Source: Macroventuria anomochaeta (lineage: Eukaryota; Ascomycota; Dothideomycetes; Pleosporales; Didymellaceae). Taken from it: a stretch of DNA of 64,000 nt. Below the pieces are notes generated by a model. It saw only the letters and a program-made list of their open reading frames with translations. It searched no databases and was not told where the DNA came from. Positions 1 to 11,159 of the stretch are shown piece by piece (position 1 is the first letter of the stretch; each line of letters opens with the position of its first letter). The position numbers and the translations under genes were made by a program. The stretch is taken from assembly GCF_010093625.1 (NCBI RefSeq), contig NW_022985370.1:209232-273231 (forward strand), written 5' to 3'.

Positions 1-1594
1 CGGAATCTGATACAAGGCCCAAGAGAGCGTAGATTCTGTCCCGCGGATCGGTCGCATCGAAGTCGAAGGCATAGCGGATCTTGTCGATCAGTCTCGATCT
101 TTCTTTGAGCATTTTCAGTGCGACCTCGTCGTGAAGATCTTCCTGCGCGAAGACTCTCTCCATGTTCATCATCTCCAGACCCCTCCAACCTAAAGCCGCA
201 GCTCGACCTAACTCAGCGTCCTCCCCACGCCCCAAATATTGTGCGTTGAGCATTCTACTCATACTGCTGACAGCATGCATGACAAGAAGGATGGCAGAGG
301 ACGTTTCTTCTGAACGACCGTTGTGCAGGTAAAGATTTTTGGCGAGGGTAAATTCCTGTAGGATCCAGATCCGTCTGAAGTAAGGAGAAGCAAAAAATCG
401 TCGCCAAGCAAACCATGCTGGATCGTCTTCGGGTGGCATATCGTAGTCTTCGATACAAGTGCCTGTTGGCTTGAGAGGTAACATCTTGACCTTGAGTCCA
501 GATGCATCAGACACCGAGGCGCCATCTTCTTGCTGTCCGTGTTGCTCGAGCTTGGCTTCCTGACCAACCTCTAGACCATCAGTGTCCTCTTGTTGCCCAC
601 GACCTGCTCCTGAGTCGATAGCTTTTCTGCATTGCGCATACGCTTGAAGGATCTTCCCCACAAGCTCATTGAAAGTCTCAATGTCCTCCGGCTCCTGTGG
701 CACATAAGCGATTACTCTTCGCGCCTGTTTGTACACACGTCTCATTAGGCCGATCTGAACTCTTTTCTCCTCTGGATCGTTTTGATTGATGCAGATAGCG
801 TCTACCCAGAGCGCTAGAGCTGCATCTGGCCGACGCAGGCACTTCAGTGCGTTAAACAAGTTTCCGGTAACCTGGAATCTCGCATGACCTTCCAAAGTGA
901 TGTGTGCCGGATCTTCCACGCTTCCCCAGACGTAAGAAAGTGCTGTATATCGTTGGAACGGATGCCGATGAACACGATGGTTGAGAGCGCCATTGGCCAT
1001 CGTGAGTTTCGTCAGCTGCTGGACATCCCACCAGTCGTCACTCATCTCGTGCTCTTCATTGGGCTGCTCTTCGCTGTCAGCAGCCTCAGTGCTGTCATTG
1101 TTCAGGAAACTCGAAGCAACATCTTGGACCTTCTGGAGGATCTCTGAGTTGTCACCCTGCTCAGTTCGGTCAAAGGCGGCGCTGTACTCTCCAGCCTTAC
1201 TGATTGTTGCATATTCATCAGCCGTGTCTGTCGGGAAACTTGAAACTTTCGGAGCAACTTGGCTGGGCCTGAGCCCGTTCCCCTTGGCAGACGTAGGTTG
1301 GATGTCAGAATCCGATGCTGTGCCTTCTTCGCTTTCATCGATGTACGAGTCCACCTGAAGTATGAATGACTTTGTTGGATCCTTACCATCAAGTCTCTTT
1401 GCGGTAGCCACACATGTACTCTCAAAAGGGCGCGGAATGGAGATATCGATGGTGCGGTCCTTGTCTAGGTCGCACGTAAAGAGGTAGCAGAAGATGTCAT
1501 CTTCTTGCTTCCCTGGTGCCAGTAGAAGAACTCGAACCGAAGTCGGCGTAGGGAGGGGATCGTAGACGTGGCTTTCTGGACCGAGCATGTCCAT
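1..1594 (-). CDS. HET-domain (heterokaryon incompatibility) protein, partial
   Basis: Open frame on the minus strand from ATG at 1594 to the left edge (531 codons, no stop), so the C-terminus is missing. It carries the HET signatures in order: VRVLLLAPG near residue 14, YTALSYVWG near 217, LWVDAICINQ near 265, RRIWILQEFTLAKN near 400 and DPRDRIYALLGL near 520. Acidic Ser/Glu-rich inserts lie between the first two. HET proteins take part in non-self recognition and programmed cell death after hyphal fusion. A stop codon lies just upstream of the chosen ATG in the same frame. Neighbours are a pseudogene and degraded DNA, typical of a fast-evolving HET locus. No intron is needed in the visible part. 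Confidence 0.9.
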   Translation of the reverse strand, partial: MDMLGPESHVYDPLPTPTSVRVLLLAPGKQEDDIFCYLFTCDLDKDRTIDISIPRPFESTCVATAKRLDGKDPTKSFILQVDSYIDESEEGTASDSDIQPTSAKGNGLRPSQVAPKVSSFPTDTADEYATISKAGEYSAAFDRTEQGDNSEILQKVQDVASSFLNNDSTEAADSEEQPNEEHEMSDDWWDVQQLTKLTMANGALNHRVHRHPFQRYTALSYVWGSVEDPAHITLEGHARFQVTGNLFNALKCLRRPDAALALWVDAICINQNDPEEKRVQIGLMRRVYKQARRVIAYVPQEPEDIETFNELVGKILQAYAQCRKAIDSGAGRGQQEDTDGLEVGQEAKLEQHGQQEDGASVSDASGLKVKMLPLKPTGTCIEDYDMPPEDDPAWFAWRRFFASPYFRRIWILQEFTLAKNLYLHNGRSEETSSAILLVMHAVSSMSRMLNAQYLGRGEDAELGRAAALGWRGLEMMNMERVFAQEDLHDEVALKMLKERSRLIDKIRYAFDFDATDPRDRIYALLGLVSDS

Positions 1595-1996
1595 TCACAC
1601 TGCGTCCCAATTGCCACTGGAAGCCTGTGTTGATCGGACTTCAAACCGCGTGGCGTGTGATTCCTGGGTTTTGTGAATTCGGCCGATTGTGAGGTTGACA
1701 TCAGACCCTTGCTGCCTTCCGTTGAGAGCGTAGCGGGGTGACATGTTCTAAAATTAGATATCAGCATGCAAATAAGCGGCGGAGCGAAACGCTGAGGACA
1801 GCAAGTGCACCTATGCTTGGTGTAGAAGAGAAATGCGGAGGATGCTCGCGTTTGTAGAAGTGGTCCATCGTACTAGCGCTTCCATCATCACTTCCTGTTT
1901 TGCGTATCTTCCAAGATTCAGACCTTGCGATAGATTTACCAGGTATCTCAATTCGTAGTACATACTGTGTCATTAGTTCATGCAATCCGAGTACAA
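1595..1996. other. Intergenic between HET gene and pseudogene
   Basis: No coding signal recognised. A 100-codon minus ORF overlaps the start of the HET gene in another frame and looks like a shadow. Confidence 0.5.
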
Positions 1997-2506
1997 TTAC
2001 ATCGGTGCTGTAGCGCTGGCTCCAATGCCCGCTAGCCCAGCAGTAGCAATCTCGACGTCTTGCGGCAATGTGCCTCCACTGACACCAACACCAATCAACC
2101 TTCCTTGATAGCAGGTCGGCAGCCTGGCGAACGGTCAGTTCGTTACTCCGCATATATATCTGGATGTGACATCCACCCCCTCCAAAGACGACAAGCCTAC
2201 CATTCGTCTGCTCAATAGCATACAATGGCGCACCAGGCTGACTTGCGTTAAACAAGCCTGCACTGAACAATCCATTAAACACCACTGCAGTCCTCGACTT
2301 CTTTTGGCTGATATCGATGGAACCAATGTAAGCATTGTCTATGCGCAAGATGGCGACCAGGATCGGAGGGGTCAACGACGGCGATGTTCTGAGGCACCCC
2401 TATGGCGGTGGCATTTGCGACAGCTGCTTGAACGATCTAATAGGCTTGATCAGCTGATACAACATAGCGCTCGGTGGGCGTCGAGCCAATGCCGTTCGTG
2501 CCATTG
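1997..2506 (-). pseudogene. HbpS/GlcG-like (haem-degrading domain) pseudogene
   Basis: Conserved blocks of the HbpS/GlcG-like family (Pfam Haem_degrading) can be followed on the minus strand but not in one frame. N-terminal block IVQAAVANATAIGVPQNI follows an in-frame TAG. The run VVDPS is then in a different frame from LVAILRIDNAYIGSIDIS and PGAPLYAIEQTNGRLVVFGG. The C-terminal block LIGVGVSGGTLPQDVEIA ends at a TAA at 1997-1999. A short intron may separate the last two blocks, but no good donor is visible. One stop plus at least one frameshift argue for a broken gene. The true start was not found; the upper coordinate is approximate. Substrate is unknown; family members bind haem or small organic acids. 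Confidence 0.75.
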
Positions 2507-2609
2507 AGTTTTATTGCACAGTACCGTAACAAACGTGATAGATAGATGTTCTTCCTACCTAATCTTATATGTGTGGTTGGGGGTCTAGTCCAGGCACCAG
2601 GTTCTACTT

Positions 2610-3931
2610 TTATTGAAGGTCAGCTAACTGGGGAAGTCCGATAGTCAGATGGCTGTAAACTTCAGCCTTGTGGTGTTGAGTATCGATGAAGATGAGGATA
2701 CTTCCATGTTGCCGGATGGAGATTGCAGAAGTGTTGATAACTGTACGCCACTTCAGCCACCTCCAAGTCGAACGCGTCAATGGCAGAACCTGCAGTTTCT
2801 CAAAAGTTGACCAGCATCGTGTCCTAAAATGTACGCAGCCACAATCGAATTTTTCAATGAAGTCGGTGAACACGTCAGAGATCGAGTGAATTCCGCAACT
2901 CCATGTACACATGCGCGAAATAGATCTGTCAGTACGGAGAACGACCATTCAAACAGTGGAATCGTTCTGTGGCCAGCTTAAATCATGTATCTTGTAGAGC
3001 GCGCGACTGAACGCTGGTTCGTATGTTCTGCTTCCATGCTGCTTCTTCGGTGGGCGCATGAGTGTTCAGAAGGCCTCTTACCTTACCTTTCCATTCTTGG
3101 AAACATTCATCTCGACAACTTTTGTGATTCGCAACTGTCCTTGAGATCGATCGGGCTTGCGCGCATTCTCGTGAGTGTTGTCTTTTGAAGTTGTCGATTT
3201 CGTGTGAGCGTTCGAGTGTCAGCAAGGATCACGGGCTGGAGCACTCCGTGCGCCGACTGTTCCGGAGCTTCTTGGCAATTTTCAGCGCTCGTTCATGCTC
3301 TTGTCCTCCTCGTCACTTCCAAAACCGCAGCAGCATGTCCAAGCTCTTCCTCTTTGATCGAAAACTTCACGATAGCAACCGACAATGGCCCGTTAATGAA
3401 ACTTATGCCCTGTCGATCTGTGGTCATTGCGCATTGATGAGCGAGGAAAGTCCGTCAAGAGCGATGGGAGAATTGGAAACGATCGCCATCGTCGTTGGCG
3501 GTCATCGCATTGTTTAAAAGTCTTGGTATTTCGGCAAGCGTTTCATCCTGATAGGGCGTCCTGCCTGTTGCGGAAGGCCTGAGACACAATTCGCTCAGAC
3601 GTCGGCACGAGATGACCGCAGAAGATGCTGTGCAGTTCTTCAGACAAGACGATGGCCTTGAACAAGCTGACCAGGGCGATGTTCGGTCCGACAGAAACAT
3701 TTTCGCAGCATCGCAATCACTCACTTCCTTATCGAGGTGAGCAGGCATGACTTGGGCCCTTGGACCTTGCAGAATTCGGGGGTCTGGCGTCTCGGAAGTT
3801 GTGCCGGGAGATCTAGCCCATAATCCTAGCCCCACATTGTCGGTCTTAGGTCTGGTAGGTCTGGAGAACTGCGGCCAACATCCCTCACATATCCTAGATT
3901 GCCCAGGCGCTCCAATGCATCGTATTCTCAT
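2610..3931 (-). pseudogene. Degraded coding-like tract, unknown
   Basis: The minus strand holds several stretches with protein-like composition, each interrupted by stops or frame changes: NIALVSLFKAIVLSEELHSI around 3700-3620, SIKEEELGHAAAVLEV around 3370-3310, EHERALKIAKKLRNSRR around 3300-3250 and SILIFIDTQHHKAEVYSH around 2700-2650. I could not join them with convincing introns and do not recognise the family. It may be a decayed gene or a poorly resolved multi-exon gene. Confidence 0.3.
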
Positions 3932-4205
3932 CCACTGCGACAGGGCACCTCAGGTTCTCTCACGACACCAAACGTGTCTACGAACCTGCTCTTCCAGCGC
4001 CCGTCTACCCTGATTCCCGTGATACCGCGACTTCCGCTGAACATCGAAAACGACCGATTGCGCCATAGTTCCTGTTTCGAACGATCCATCCTACTCTATC
4101 TCAGCCTTGGGAGCAACAACCTTGCAGAGGCAACGCGTCTCTTAGACGGGATCGCCCTCTACTCGTTCCTCATATTGGGCTTACGAGCCACTTATCAGAG
4201 TGGCC

Positions 4206-5363
4206 ATGCTCACCCTTCGTACCCTTCTTTCTTTACCGACATTCCTCTCGATTGCTCTAGTCGCCCACGCAGTCGCTATTCCGGAAGACGATGGAGTCAT
4301 TGCCGAAGAGAAGGGTAAAGCAAAGCCCGAGCTTGCTGCATCCTTGACAGGTGGTGAAGGATGTTCTTCGTCTGATATCGAAGACATTCGAAATGGCTTC
4401 ATAGAGATGACCGAGCTGTTCCAAGCAGCCTTGCCTTATGATCAGAATGGCCAACCCGCCGTCGAGCTCTTTGGTCAACCCTTGCGAATCGCGAATTACT
4501 CCTCGATGATCGAGTCGAACCTCAAGCGCGCAGCGCAGTACGCCAACCTGAAAGGAAATGAGACGGTCAATCCAGATGTCTATGTACGGTGCGACGACCC
4601 AAACAACATCTGCAAAACGGGGAACAAGAGAGAGGGAAATCACGTCGCGTACAACATGGGCAACCTTCCAATGATCAACTTCTGTAAGGACTACTTCAAG
4701 TTGGATGGTCTCGAGGAAAGGGTGGACAGAAAGGCAGGCAACCAGATGGAGAAGGAGAGGTTGCACGAATACTACAACCGGGCAACGCTATGGGCAAGGA
4801 TGGTGATGCATATCGGTGGCGTGGGTGTTGCGGTAGTGGAAAACGCTGTCCCGGCACGAGCGAATTCGACATCTGGTAGGGAATGGGAGACAATCGTCAC
4901 CGAAGGAGCGATGAATACAACGGTTCTTGCCGGAGTACTCAACGACCGCCCGGACGGCACCGGACCAAATGACGCCCAGACCCTCAAATACGCTTATGGC
5001 GTAACACGATCGAAGCTGCTGGCGGTTCTTTCGACACAAATGCCTTACGACGCCGCCAACAACGCAGAGAACTACGCGCTGTACGCACAGGCGCGCTACA
5101 TCCTGCAGAAGAAGGGCTTCTATCCTAACGTTCCGGTTATGGACTTTCCCAACGAACTGTCTGTTCTTACCAACGAACAGCTCCAGGATGGCGAGAGGTC
5201 CAAGTACGCCTACTTCGACTCGTCAGATGTGGTAGCACGTCCGCCAAACATGGAACTCAAGGCGAATTTACTTCCCGGTGCTGCTTCGAAACAGCAGCCC
5301 ACGCTGATGATCCTTGCGATCTTGACTGTTGCATCCTCTCTTGCCATGTCATCGTTCGGATGA
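4206..5363 (+). CDS. Secreted GPI-anchored protein, possibly inactive metallopeptidase-like
   Basis: Single-exon gene of 385 aa. The in-frame GTG at 4200 is not needed; ATG at 4206 begins a clear signal peptide (LTLRTLLSLPTFLSIALVAH, cleavage near residue 22). The C-terminus ends in a small-residue/hydrophobic tail (LMILAILTVASSLAMSSFG), as in GPI-anchored wall or membrane proteins. Cysteine spacing (VRCDDPNNICKTG, INFCKDYF) and the motif NAENYALYAQARYI recall fungal M35/Asp f 2-like secreted proteins. Where a zinc HExxH helix would lie, the sequence is ARMVMHIGGVG, so no active site is visible. Likely wall-associated. The family link is inference; a non-enzymatic adhesin or effector is equally possible. 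Confidence 0.8.
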   Translation: MLTLRTLLSLPTFLSIALVAHAVAIPEDDGVIAEEKGKAKPELAASLTGGEGCSSSDIEDIRNGFIEMTELFQAALPYDQNGQPAVELFGQPLRIANYSSMIESNLKRAAQYANLKGNETVNPDVYVRCDDPNNICKTGNKREGNHVAYNMGNLPMINFCKDYFKLDGLEERVDRKAGNQMEKERLHEYYNRATLWARMVMHIGGVGVAVVENAVPARANSTSGREWETIVTEGAMNTTVLAGVLNDRPDGTGPNDAQTLKYAYGVTRSKLLAVLSTQMPYDAANNAENYALYAQARYILQKKGFYPNVPVMDFPNELSVLTNEQLQDGERSKYAYFDSSDVVARPPNMELKANLLPGAASKQQPTLMILAILTVASSLAMSSFG

Positions 5364-6160
5364 AGGACGTCTTAAAAGCAATCCATTCGGATCACCGAAC
5401 ACTATAAGCAACGCCATCCCAAGCCTGACGCTTGGCAGCCTCAAGATGCAGCGATAGCTCACATGCACTCGACTACACATAGCCTATCGCAGGGTCAGGC
5501 CGGCAAAATGAACCGTCGGGAGATACCCAACCGTGTAGCCAGGTAAAGATGTACGGCGAACAAGGAGAATACCGGGGGAAAGACCCAAGGACTGGATATA
5601 CGAAGGTTGAATTGGGCGGATGAAGCGGTTATTTGGCACATGCAAGATGAAGGAGGCAAGAGATATTACTAGCCGGATACTTCGACCAGCATGCAAGAAG
5701 TTACATCGGTCCTGCCAGACTACTAGCCTCGTGCCTTCGGAGATAGTGAACAGACTACAGGCAGAGGAAGGACCTAATCACCGAGGACGATTGGAAAAGC
5801 ATAGTACAACAAAGATGAATGTCAATACCTATATCAAGACCTCTCCATCCCCTCAAAGCTGGCACTCATACAGTATATGCCTACAGCGTGTTGCGGTTCG
5901 TCCACCTGAGGAACCCAGCTTTATGAAAAACGGCCAGTAGGGCCCCACGGTCAGTCTTGACGTGTGGAAGTCACTCAAGACCCCTCTTGTTACCTTTACC
6001 ATTTTTCGTCGTCTGCTGACTGAATCACCGAAATTTGTTCGTTCCATGGTACAAGATATTCGAGGTGGCTGTGCGTTTCTTGAATAAACACTCCGCTGCC
6101 TTTTCCATTGTGCTTCACTAACAAACTATACAGCAACAGGGCAGTAAAAGCGAATCTACA
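5364..6160. other. Intergenic region
   Basis: No supported gene. Short ORFs on both strands lack coding character. A branch-point-like ACTAAC followed by TATACAG at about 6117-6132 could be an intron end of the next gene. Confidence 0.5.
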
Positions 6161-6866
6161 ATGGAGGCTACAATAGAAACCATTCCACCTCCACCGTACG
6201 CTCAATTCGAAAACGAGGTTTGGCAGCCCGCATCAAAATTCAAAAGCATTCGTTTACAACGTCGACCTGAAGGCACTACGCTGTGCACTGTCCACAACCG
6301 CGCTATCTTCACCAAGAGAACAAGATGCCTACAGCAACTTAATACTATTTCCCGCAAAGGCCACAGAGCTCAACGAGCTCGGTACCGTCATCTGCCACTC
6401 GCACATACGATCCCGCCGCTACGAATCCAGTGCAATTCCCGACTCTCACTATGCCATTCTTTACTCCGACATCACTCTTCCCGCACAGGAGCTTGGCCTC
6501 AGCGCCGTCTATGCCTTGCAGTGGCTCAAAGACTACGTCTACCACAACAACCACCCTGCACGGCGGACGCAAGAGTTGCCTGATCAACACTGTCACACAA
6601 ACCACAGTCGATACAAACATACGTTCAGCCAGCACAAACTTGGTGCCCACCTTGTGGCTGGTGATCTCTACATAGAGAGGATTACGCCAAATGAGGTGAC
6701 AAGGCTGCTTATCGCCACGGCGATTGCGAAGTTCAATGAGAAACATTGGAAGGAACGACCGACAACGAGGATTGAGAGGCGGTGGTGGGTAGATGATGCT
6801 GCATGCATTGCGCTTGCTGAATCGGTCGACAAGGTGGCGAAAGCGAAGGAGAGGAGTGTGGTTTGA
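6161..6866 (+). CDS. Hypothetical protein, structure uncertain
   Basis: From 6177 to the stop at 6866 one frame is open for 230 codons and looks coding, with stretches such as LNELGTVICHSHIRSRRYES, HYAILYSDITLPAQELGLSA and TRLLIATAIAKFNEKHWKER. It contains a His/Cys-rich patch (DQHCHTNHSRYKH). This frame has no good ATG at its 5' end. The ATG at 6161 opens a different frame (MEATIETIPPPPYAQFENEV) that runs only to 6583. Either an unseen upstream exon splices in at about 6176 (CAATAG acceptor), or the gene carries a frameshift. Family not recognised. Confidence 0.5.
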
Positions 6867-7028
6867 TCTTTGATGTTGGAGAAGACAAAACACATGATAA
6901 AGGGAACTGCGAGATTGTGAGGGCTGCTGTGATAAAATGGTAGAATTCATGCTAAATGAATAGGAAGTAGCCATGCTAAGAGTTCTGGGTTGTGCTTAGG
7001 CTCAAAAGCTACGGACGTCCTACATAAC

Positions 7029-8658
7029 TTAGATGGTAAACCTGAACGTCGGGTCGTCGTTGATCACTCGCTCGCCCCGATCGGCCTGCGAATTGCATCG
7101 TCTGAAGTACAATGTCAAAACGCCTGTTGTCAAGATGACGAGCACGTTGCAAGCCATACAGGCCGCAAATCCCGGGACATACGACGGTGCATCCTCAGTC
7201 CTGAAGATCAAGGCACCAGCAACACCTCCAATGCCACCAAGACCAGTCAACGTAGCTGAGCAGAACGCTCGGCGCCACTGCCCACGGATATTGTTCGCCT
7301 GATACGCCATGATCGCGGGAATAGCGCTGTTGGTCCCACTGACCGTGATGAACACTCCGACATACTGTCCCCAGGGATTCTCCACAAAACCCATGATTGG
7401 CAACCCGATGAGCGAAATGAGGCAGAGGAAGCACACAACCGGACCGCGAGTCTTGTACTTGTCACTGAACCATGCAGCACCATACATCATAAACCCACTT
7501 GCCGCATACGGCGGCGCACCCATACACTGCGCCATCGCCACACTAAACTTCAACTTCGTGCTCAGAATGATGGGTAGGAAAAAAGCAAACCCGTACGCAA
7601 TGGTCGTGACGCAGAAGAAAATGAATGCGAAGCCGTAGATGTACCACTGCGTCGCTGGGGCGAGGAACTTCTTCCAGGAGAAGGGTTCGGGGGCAACGTC
7701 GCCGCGGTCGGCGTTGAGCTTATCGATGACGAGGTCGATGTCACCGGGTTTCTTGAGGAAGCCCCAGGATGGCTTGAGTTTCTCTTGGTCGGGGAATTTG
7801 ACGATGAAGGAGAAGGCGAAAATGGCGACGCCGCAGGTTATTACGCCTTCCATTATGAAGATCCTGGAGGAGGTTAGTGCGGTGTTGGCGAGTGAAGAAA
7901 TGAGAAGGTGCGTACCAGCGCCATCCGCGGATGCCATTAACGCCTTCCATCTGCTGCAGGCCGTAGGCGAGAATACCGGAAAGTGCTGATGCGATGCTGC
8001 CGATGAAGTAGAAGACACTGTAGCGTTTTGCGACCTCGACTGCTTGCTGTTAATGTGCTGAAACCGCTTTGGGATTGAGCCAACTTACACTTGGTGTACC
8101 AACAGCTCAGCAGATACAAACAGCCGGGGAAGTAACCGCTCTCCAGTAAGCCTAGCACCAGTCGCAAGGGGATCAAGCTAGGCCAGTCCTTTGTGAAGCC
8201 AAAGCCAACGATTACAGCACCCCATGCCAGGCAAATGCCTATAGAAGGTTAGACAGGCTTTCAGCGTGAGCAGTGCACAACATACCTGGCAGGAAGTATC
8301 GTGGCCCAACCTTCCTACACAGGATAACCATGAATGGCTGACACAGCACGTATGTGATGAAGAAGCACAGGTTGACGAGGTTGTACCCCATGCCTCTGCC
8401 CATCCTGAGATCTACCAGCATACCAGCGATGGCAGCGTTGGAAACGTTCTTGCGGTCCATGAGTGAGATACCGTACATTGCGCCTAGGGCAGGGATGAGT
8501 CTCCAGTCGATTGCATGGCGCAGACGTGCTGAAACTTTGGGGTCGATAGTGAATGGCGCATCGTTCTGAGAAGATGATGAGGGTGTCGTGAACCCCTTCT
8601 CGTTCTCGACGTTCTCGAGGTGTGCGGCATGGTCCTTGAAGGTGATGTTCTTCGTCAT
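7029..8658 (-). CDS. MFS transporter, allantoate permease (Dal5/Tna1) type
   Basis: Predicted complement(join(7029..7863,7916..8039,8089..8238,8286..8658)), 493 aa. The three introns have GTATGT, GTAAGT and GTACGC donors, with phases that join cleanly. The N-terminal tail (MTKNITFKDHAAHLENVENE) is cytosolic. The core shows about 12 membrane segments: ISLMDRKNVSNAAIAG after TM1, the TM4 region RLVLGLLESGYFPGCLYLLS, and a central loop rich in Lys/Asp. The pattern fits the fungal anion:cation symporter family that takes up nicotinate, allantoate, vitamins or organic acids at the plasma membrane. The substrate cannot be read from sequence. An ATG 90 nt upstream exists, but the extra residues are hydrophobic and unlike the family. 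Confidence 0.9.
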
Positions 8659-9575
8659 GATGTTGGACGGGCGTACAAGCCGAACCGCACAGGTCAAGAG
8701 TACCCAAAGCAAATACGGAGAAAGAAGTACGACGAAACCTGGGGACAATCAGTTCTACATGCATTAAGTCTCCCCGTCTCTGGAGAAAGGCAACTTGCAG
8801 CGCCCAATTCCGCTCATTTGCCGCCATCTACCGCAGCAGTGTGGATGCACCACCCCAAGACCTTCAGCTTGGCTCACATCGTCAAGCGAGGGAGACGATG
8901 CATCAGTGGCAGTCCATGTGGGTTTTTACTGCAGTCGAACGCCAATAGATGGTATATCCGAGATTCAGATATTACCAAAGACGACGATGATCGGTCATGC
9001 TGTACGTGGGGCGCGTGTCAGGCCCACAGTTTCGGATGATGGAAGTTGGATGTCTGGGGAAAGTTTGCGGGGAAGAGGTCTTGGAGTCTTGGACGTTGTC
9101 TTGGGCCGCGGCAATTGCAGGCGAGCTATCGTTGCTTGAAGTGGATAAGGAAGGTGCGATTATTTGAAGGCGGTAGTTGGTCCTCAAGACTGTTAGCTGA
9201 GCTTGGCCGCTTTTTCATTGATAGATGCTAAAATCGCCTGTGTGCAAAGACGGGGCAGTGGTTCGCGCTGGAGGCTGTGGACGACTGCCGTTGTGCTACA
9301 ACTTACTAGCGCTCCGCTAGCTGGGCTCTTGGAATAGACAATAGCTAAACTTTACTTCATGTTTGGTCGCGCTTTCATGGGAAAGCCAGATCCGGAGGCC
9401 GTTGCTTTTCTGAAAAGTTGTGTCGGCGCAGATACCGAGTTTTTGTATCGAGCTCTCTGTAACGCCCAAGGAAGCGCTATAGACCGAGGCAACCAGTGTA
9501 TCCTACGCAAAAGCAACACTGGAGTAGCGATGATGATGCAGACAATAGGTCCTCAGCGTCTTTGTCGGTATATGC
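8659..9575. other. Intergenic region
   Basis: Promoter side of the MFS gene and 3' side of the next minus-strand gene. Only short ORFs without recognisable content; nothing else seen. Confidence 0.5.
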
Positions 9576-11159
9576 TCAGTGCCCAGCTTCTGGCTCGCCA
9601 GTCTCGTTCTTCCCACCATACACTCCACCATCCAAGATCCATTGCTCGTTGTCGTCATTATCGTCTTGTACCCTCCTCCAGGCTTGCCTCTTCTCGCTCT
9701 GCCTGTCCTTGCCCTTGCTTTCTACTGTGATAGTGGGGCGGATGAGGGCACCAAGGAGTGGGTTTCTGCTGAACGCACCATGTCCCTTCGAGATGGCACC
9801 GGTCTCGTAGTGCTGTGCAGGTTCCGGTGGCTCATCTTCACTCTCGGGTGTCTTTGGTCGCTCTGCAGCAGCCATGCGCTTTACAATCTTCCCTCCCACT
9901 AGATCGATGCTGGCAACAACCTTCCGCTTTTCGTACTCAGGTTGCGCATTCCACTCCTGTTCTCGTAGAGCCTTCTGCTGGCGCTTTAGCTGCATGGCGC
10001 GCTCTTGTGGAGATGCCCACATGCTCAAGCCGGCCGTCGTCGTCTCGAAATCAGCGGCCTCGTCATGGACCTGTGTTCTCTTTGCGTTCTGCGCCTGGAA
10101 AGCGAGGAGCTTGTCTCGATGTTGCTTGGCCTTCGCTAGCTTCTCGTTCTCAGACTCGACGTCAGAGGATGGCGCTGACGCTTTCGGTGTTGAGAACGGT
10201 CGAGGCGCATGTGCGACCTCTGCACGCTTTTGGCCGGCATTGTTCGCAGCCATCTTCTCCTTGCCCCGTTCTTCACGTAGAATGCGGATTATCGACTGAG
10301 TCTCATCGGCACTGAGAAGCGGGGTGTTGCAAAATGTGCATGGGCCGATACCCTCTTTCACACAAATGATCTTGCCGCAGTTCATACAGTTTGGCGCAGC
10401 ATCGAGAAGTGGGTGCTGAGTTGCCATGCAGTTGCACTTTCGTTTACTGCTGTCTTGTGCAGATAACGTAGGGTTCGTCTGGATCTCTAGAGTTCTGATC
10501 GCAGATTCGAGATCGTTGAGTGCTGTAGAAGCTCCATGCATTGGAGTGCCACCCGCTACGCTGATCTTCGCCTTTGGTTTTGGTGACGAGTTTCTTGATG
10601 ATTTCGCCTCGGAGATGAGTTGGCCTGCGGCTGATGGAGGCAGCTTCTTCGGCTGTGGGGCAGGTGAGACGCCGCGTGATGTCGGCGTGGCCGTTCCTGA
10701 AGATGTAGCTGTTGGTAACTGCAAAGCATCTGGCTTCTGAGACAACCCGAAAGCATTCGACTTGGGAGCTTTATGTTTTGAGCTCCCGGCCATGTAGTCG
10801 TCCTCATCTCTTTTGATGTACGCGCCCGCAATGTTGCCAGCATCCTCTATCCGTCGTGCTGGTAACGGCCTGCCCAATCCTGTCTGCTTCTTCTTGCGGG
10901 ACTTGGGCTTCGGCACCTCGGACAGATCACCCGAAGACGCCGTCTGAGCTGCAGCTGCAGGTCCTTTTGACGGTCTCCTGTTGTTGAAGGACGTGATAAA
11001 TTCCAGGGCCTGAGGACTATCACCTAGCATGTTCTGCAGATGATCCGCCGCTTCCCTGTTTGGTAACGACTCGGTGTATGAGATGATCTGCTTCAGAGAG
11101 TCGTTGTCCAGCGGGAGAAGCTTCGAGAGCTGCGGGAGCGCCCAATCTGCGAGACTCAT
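9576..11159 (-). CDS. TRIP4/ASC-1-like C2HC5 zinc-finger protein (Rqt4-like)
   Basis: 527 aa from ATG at 11159 (MSLADWALPQLSKLLPLDND). The frame stays open 26 codons further upstream, but that part is not family-like. The N-terminal helix repeat (residues 1-70, CUE-like) is followed by a disordered Lys/Pro/Ser-rich region. Then comes the C2HC5 zinc finger at about 239-275 (CNCMATQHPLLDAAPNCMNC, then CGKIICVKEG and GPCTFCNTPL). The C-terminal half is charged and helical, ending in a Trp/Gly-rich tail. Animal TRIP4 is in the ASC-1 complex; yeast Rqt4 is in the RQT complex, which splits collided, ubiquitinated ribosomes. A cytosolic role in ribosome quality control is therefore likely. Divergent from the cyclophilin gene with about 195 bp between starts. 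Confidence 0.88.
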   Translation of the reverse strand: MSLADWALPQLSKLLPLDNDSLKQIISYTESLPNREAADHLQNMLGDSPQALEFITSFNNRRPSKGPAAAAQTASSGDLSEVPKPKSRKKKQTGLGRPLPARRIEDAGNIAGAYIKRDEDDYMAGSSKHKAPKSNAFGLSQKPDALQLPTATSSGTATPTSRGVSPAPQPKKLPPSAAGQLISEAKSSRNSSPKPKAKISVAGGTPMHGASTALNDLESAIRTLEIQTNPTLSAQDSSKRKCNCMATQHPLLDAAPNCMNCGKIICVKEGIGPCTFCNTPLLSADETQSIIRILREERGKEKMAANNAGQKRAEVAHAPRPFSTPKASAPSSDVESENEKLAKAKQHRDKLLAFQAQNAKRTQVHDEAADFETTTAGLSMWASPQERAMQLKRQQKALREQEWNAQPEYEKRKVVASIDLVGGKIVKRMAAAERPKTPESEDEPPEPAQHYETGAISKGHGAFSRNPLLGALIRPTITVESKGKDRQSEKRQAWRRVQDDNDDNEQWILDGGVYGGKNETGEPEAGH

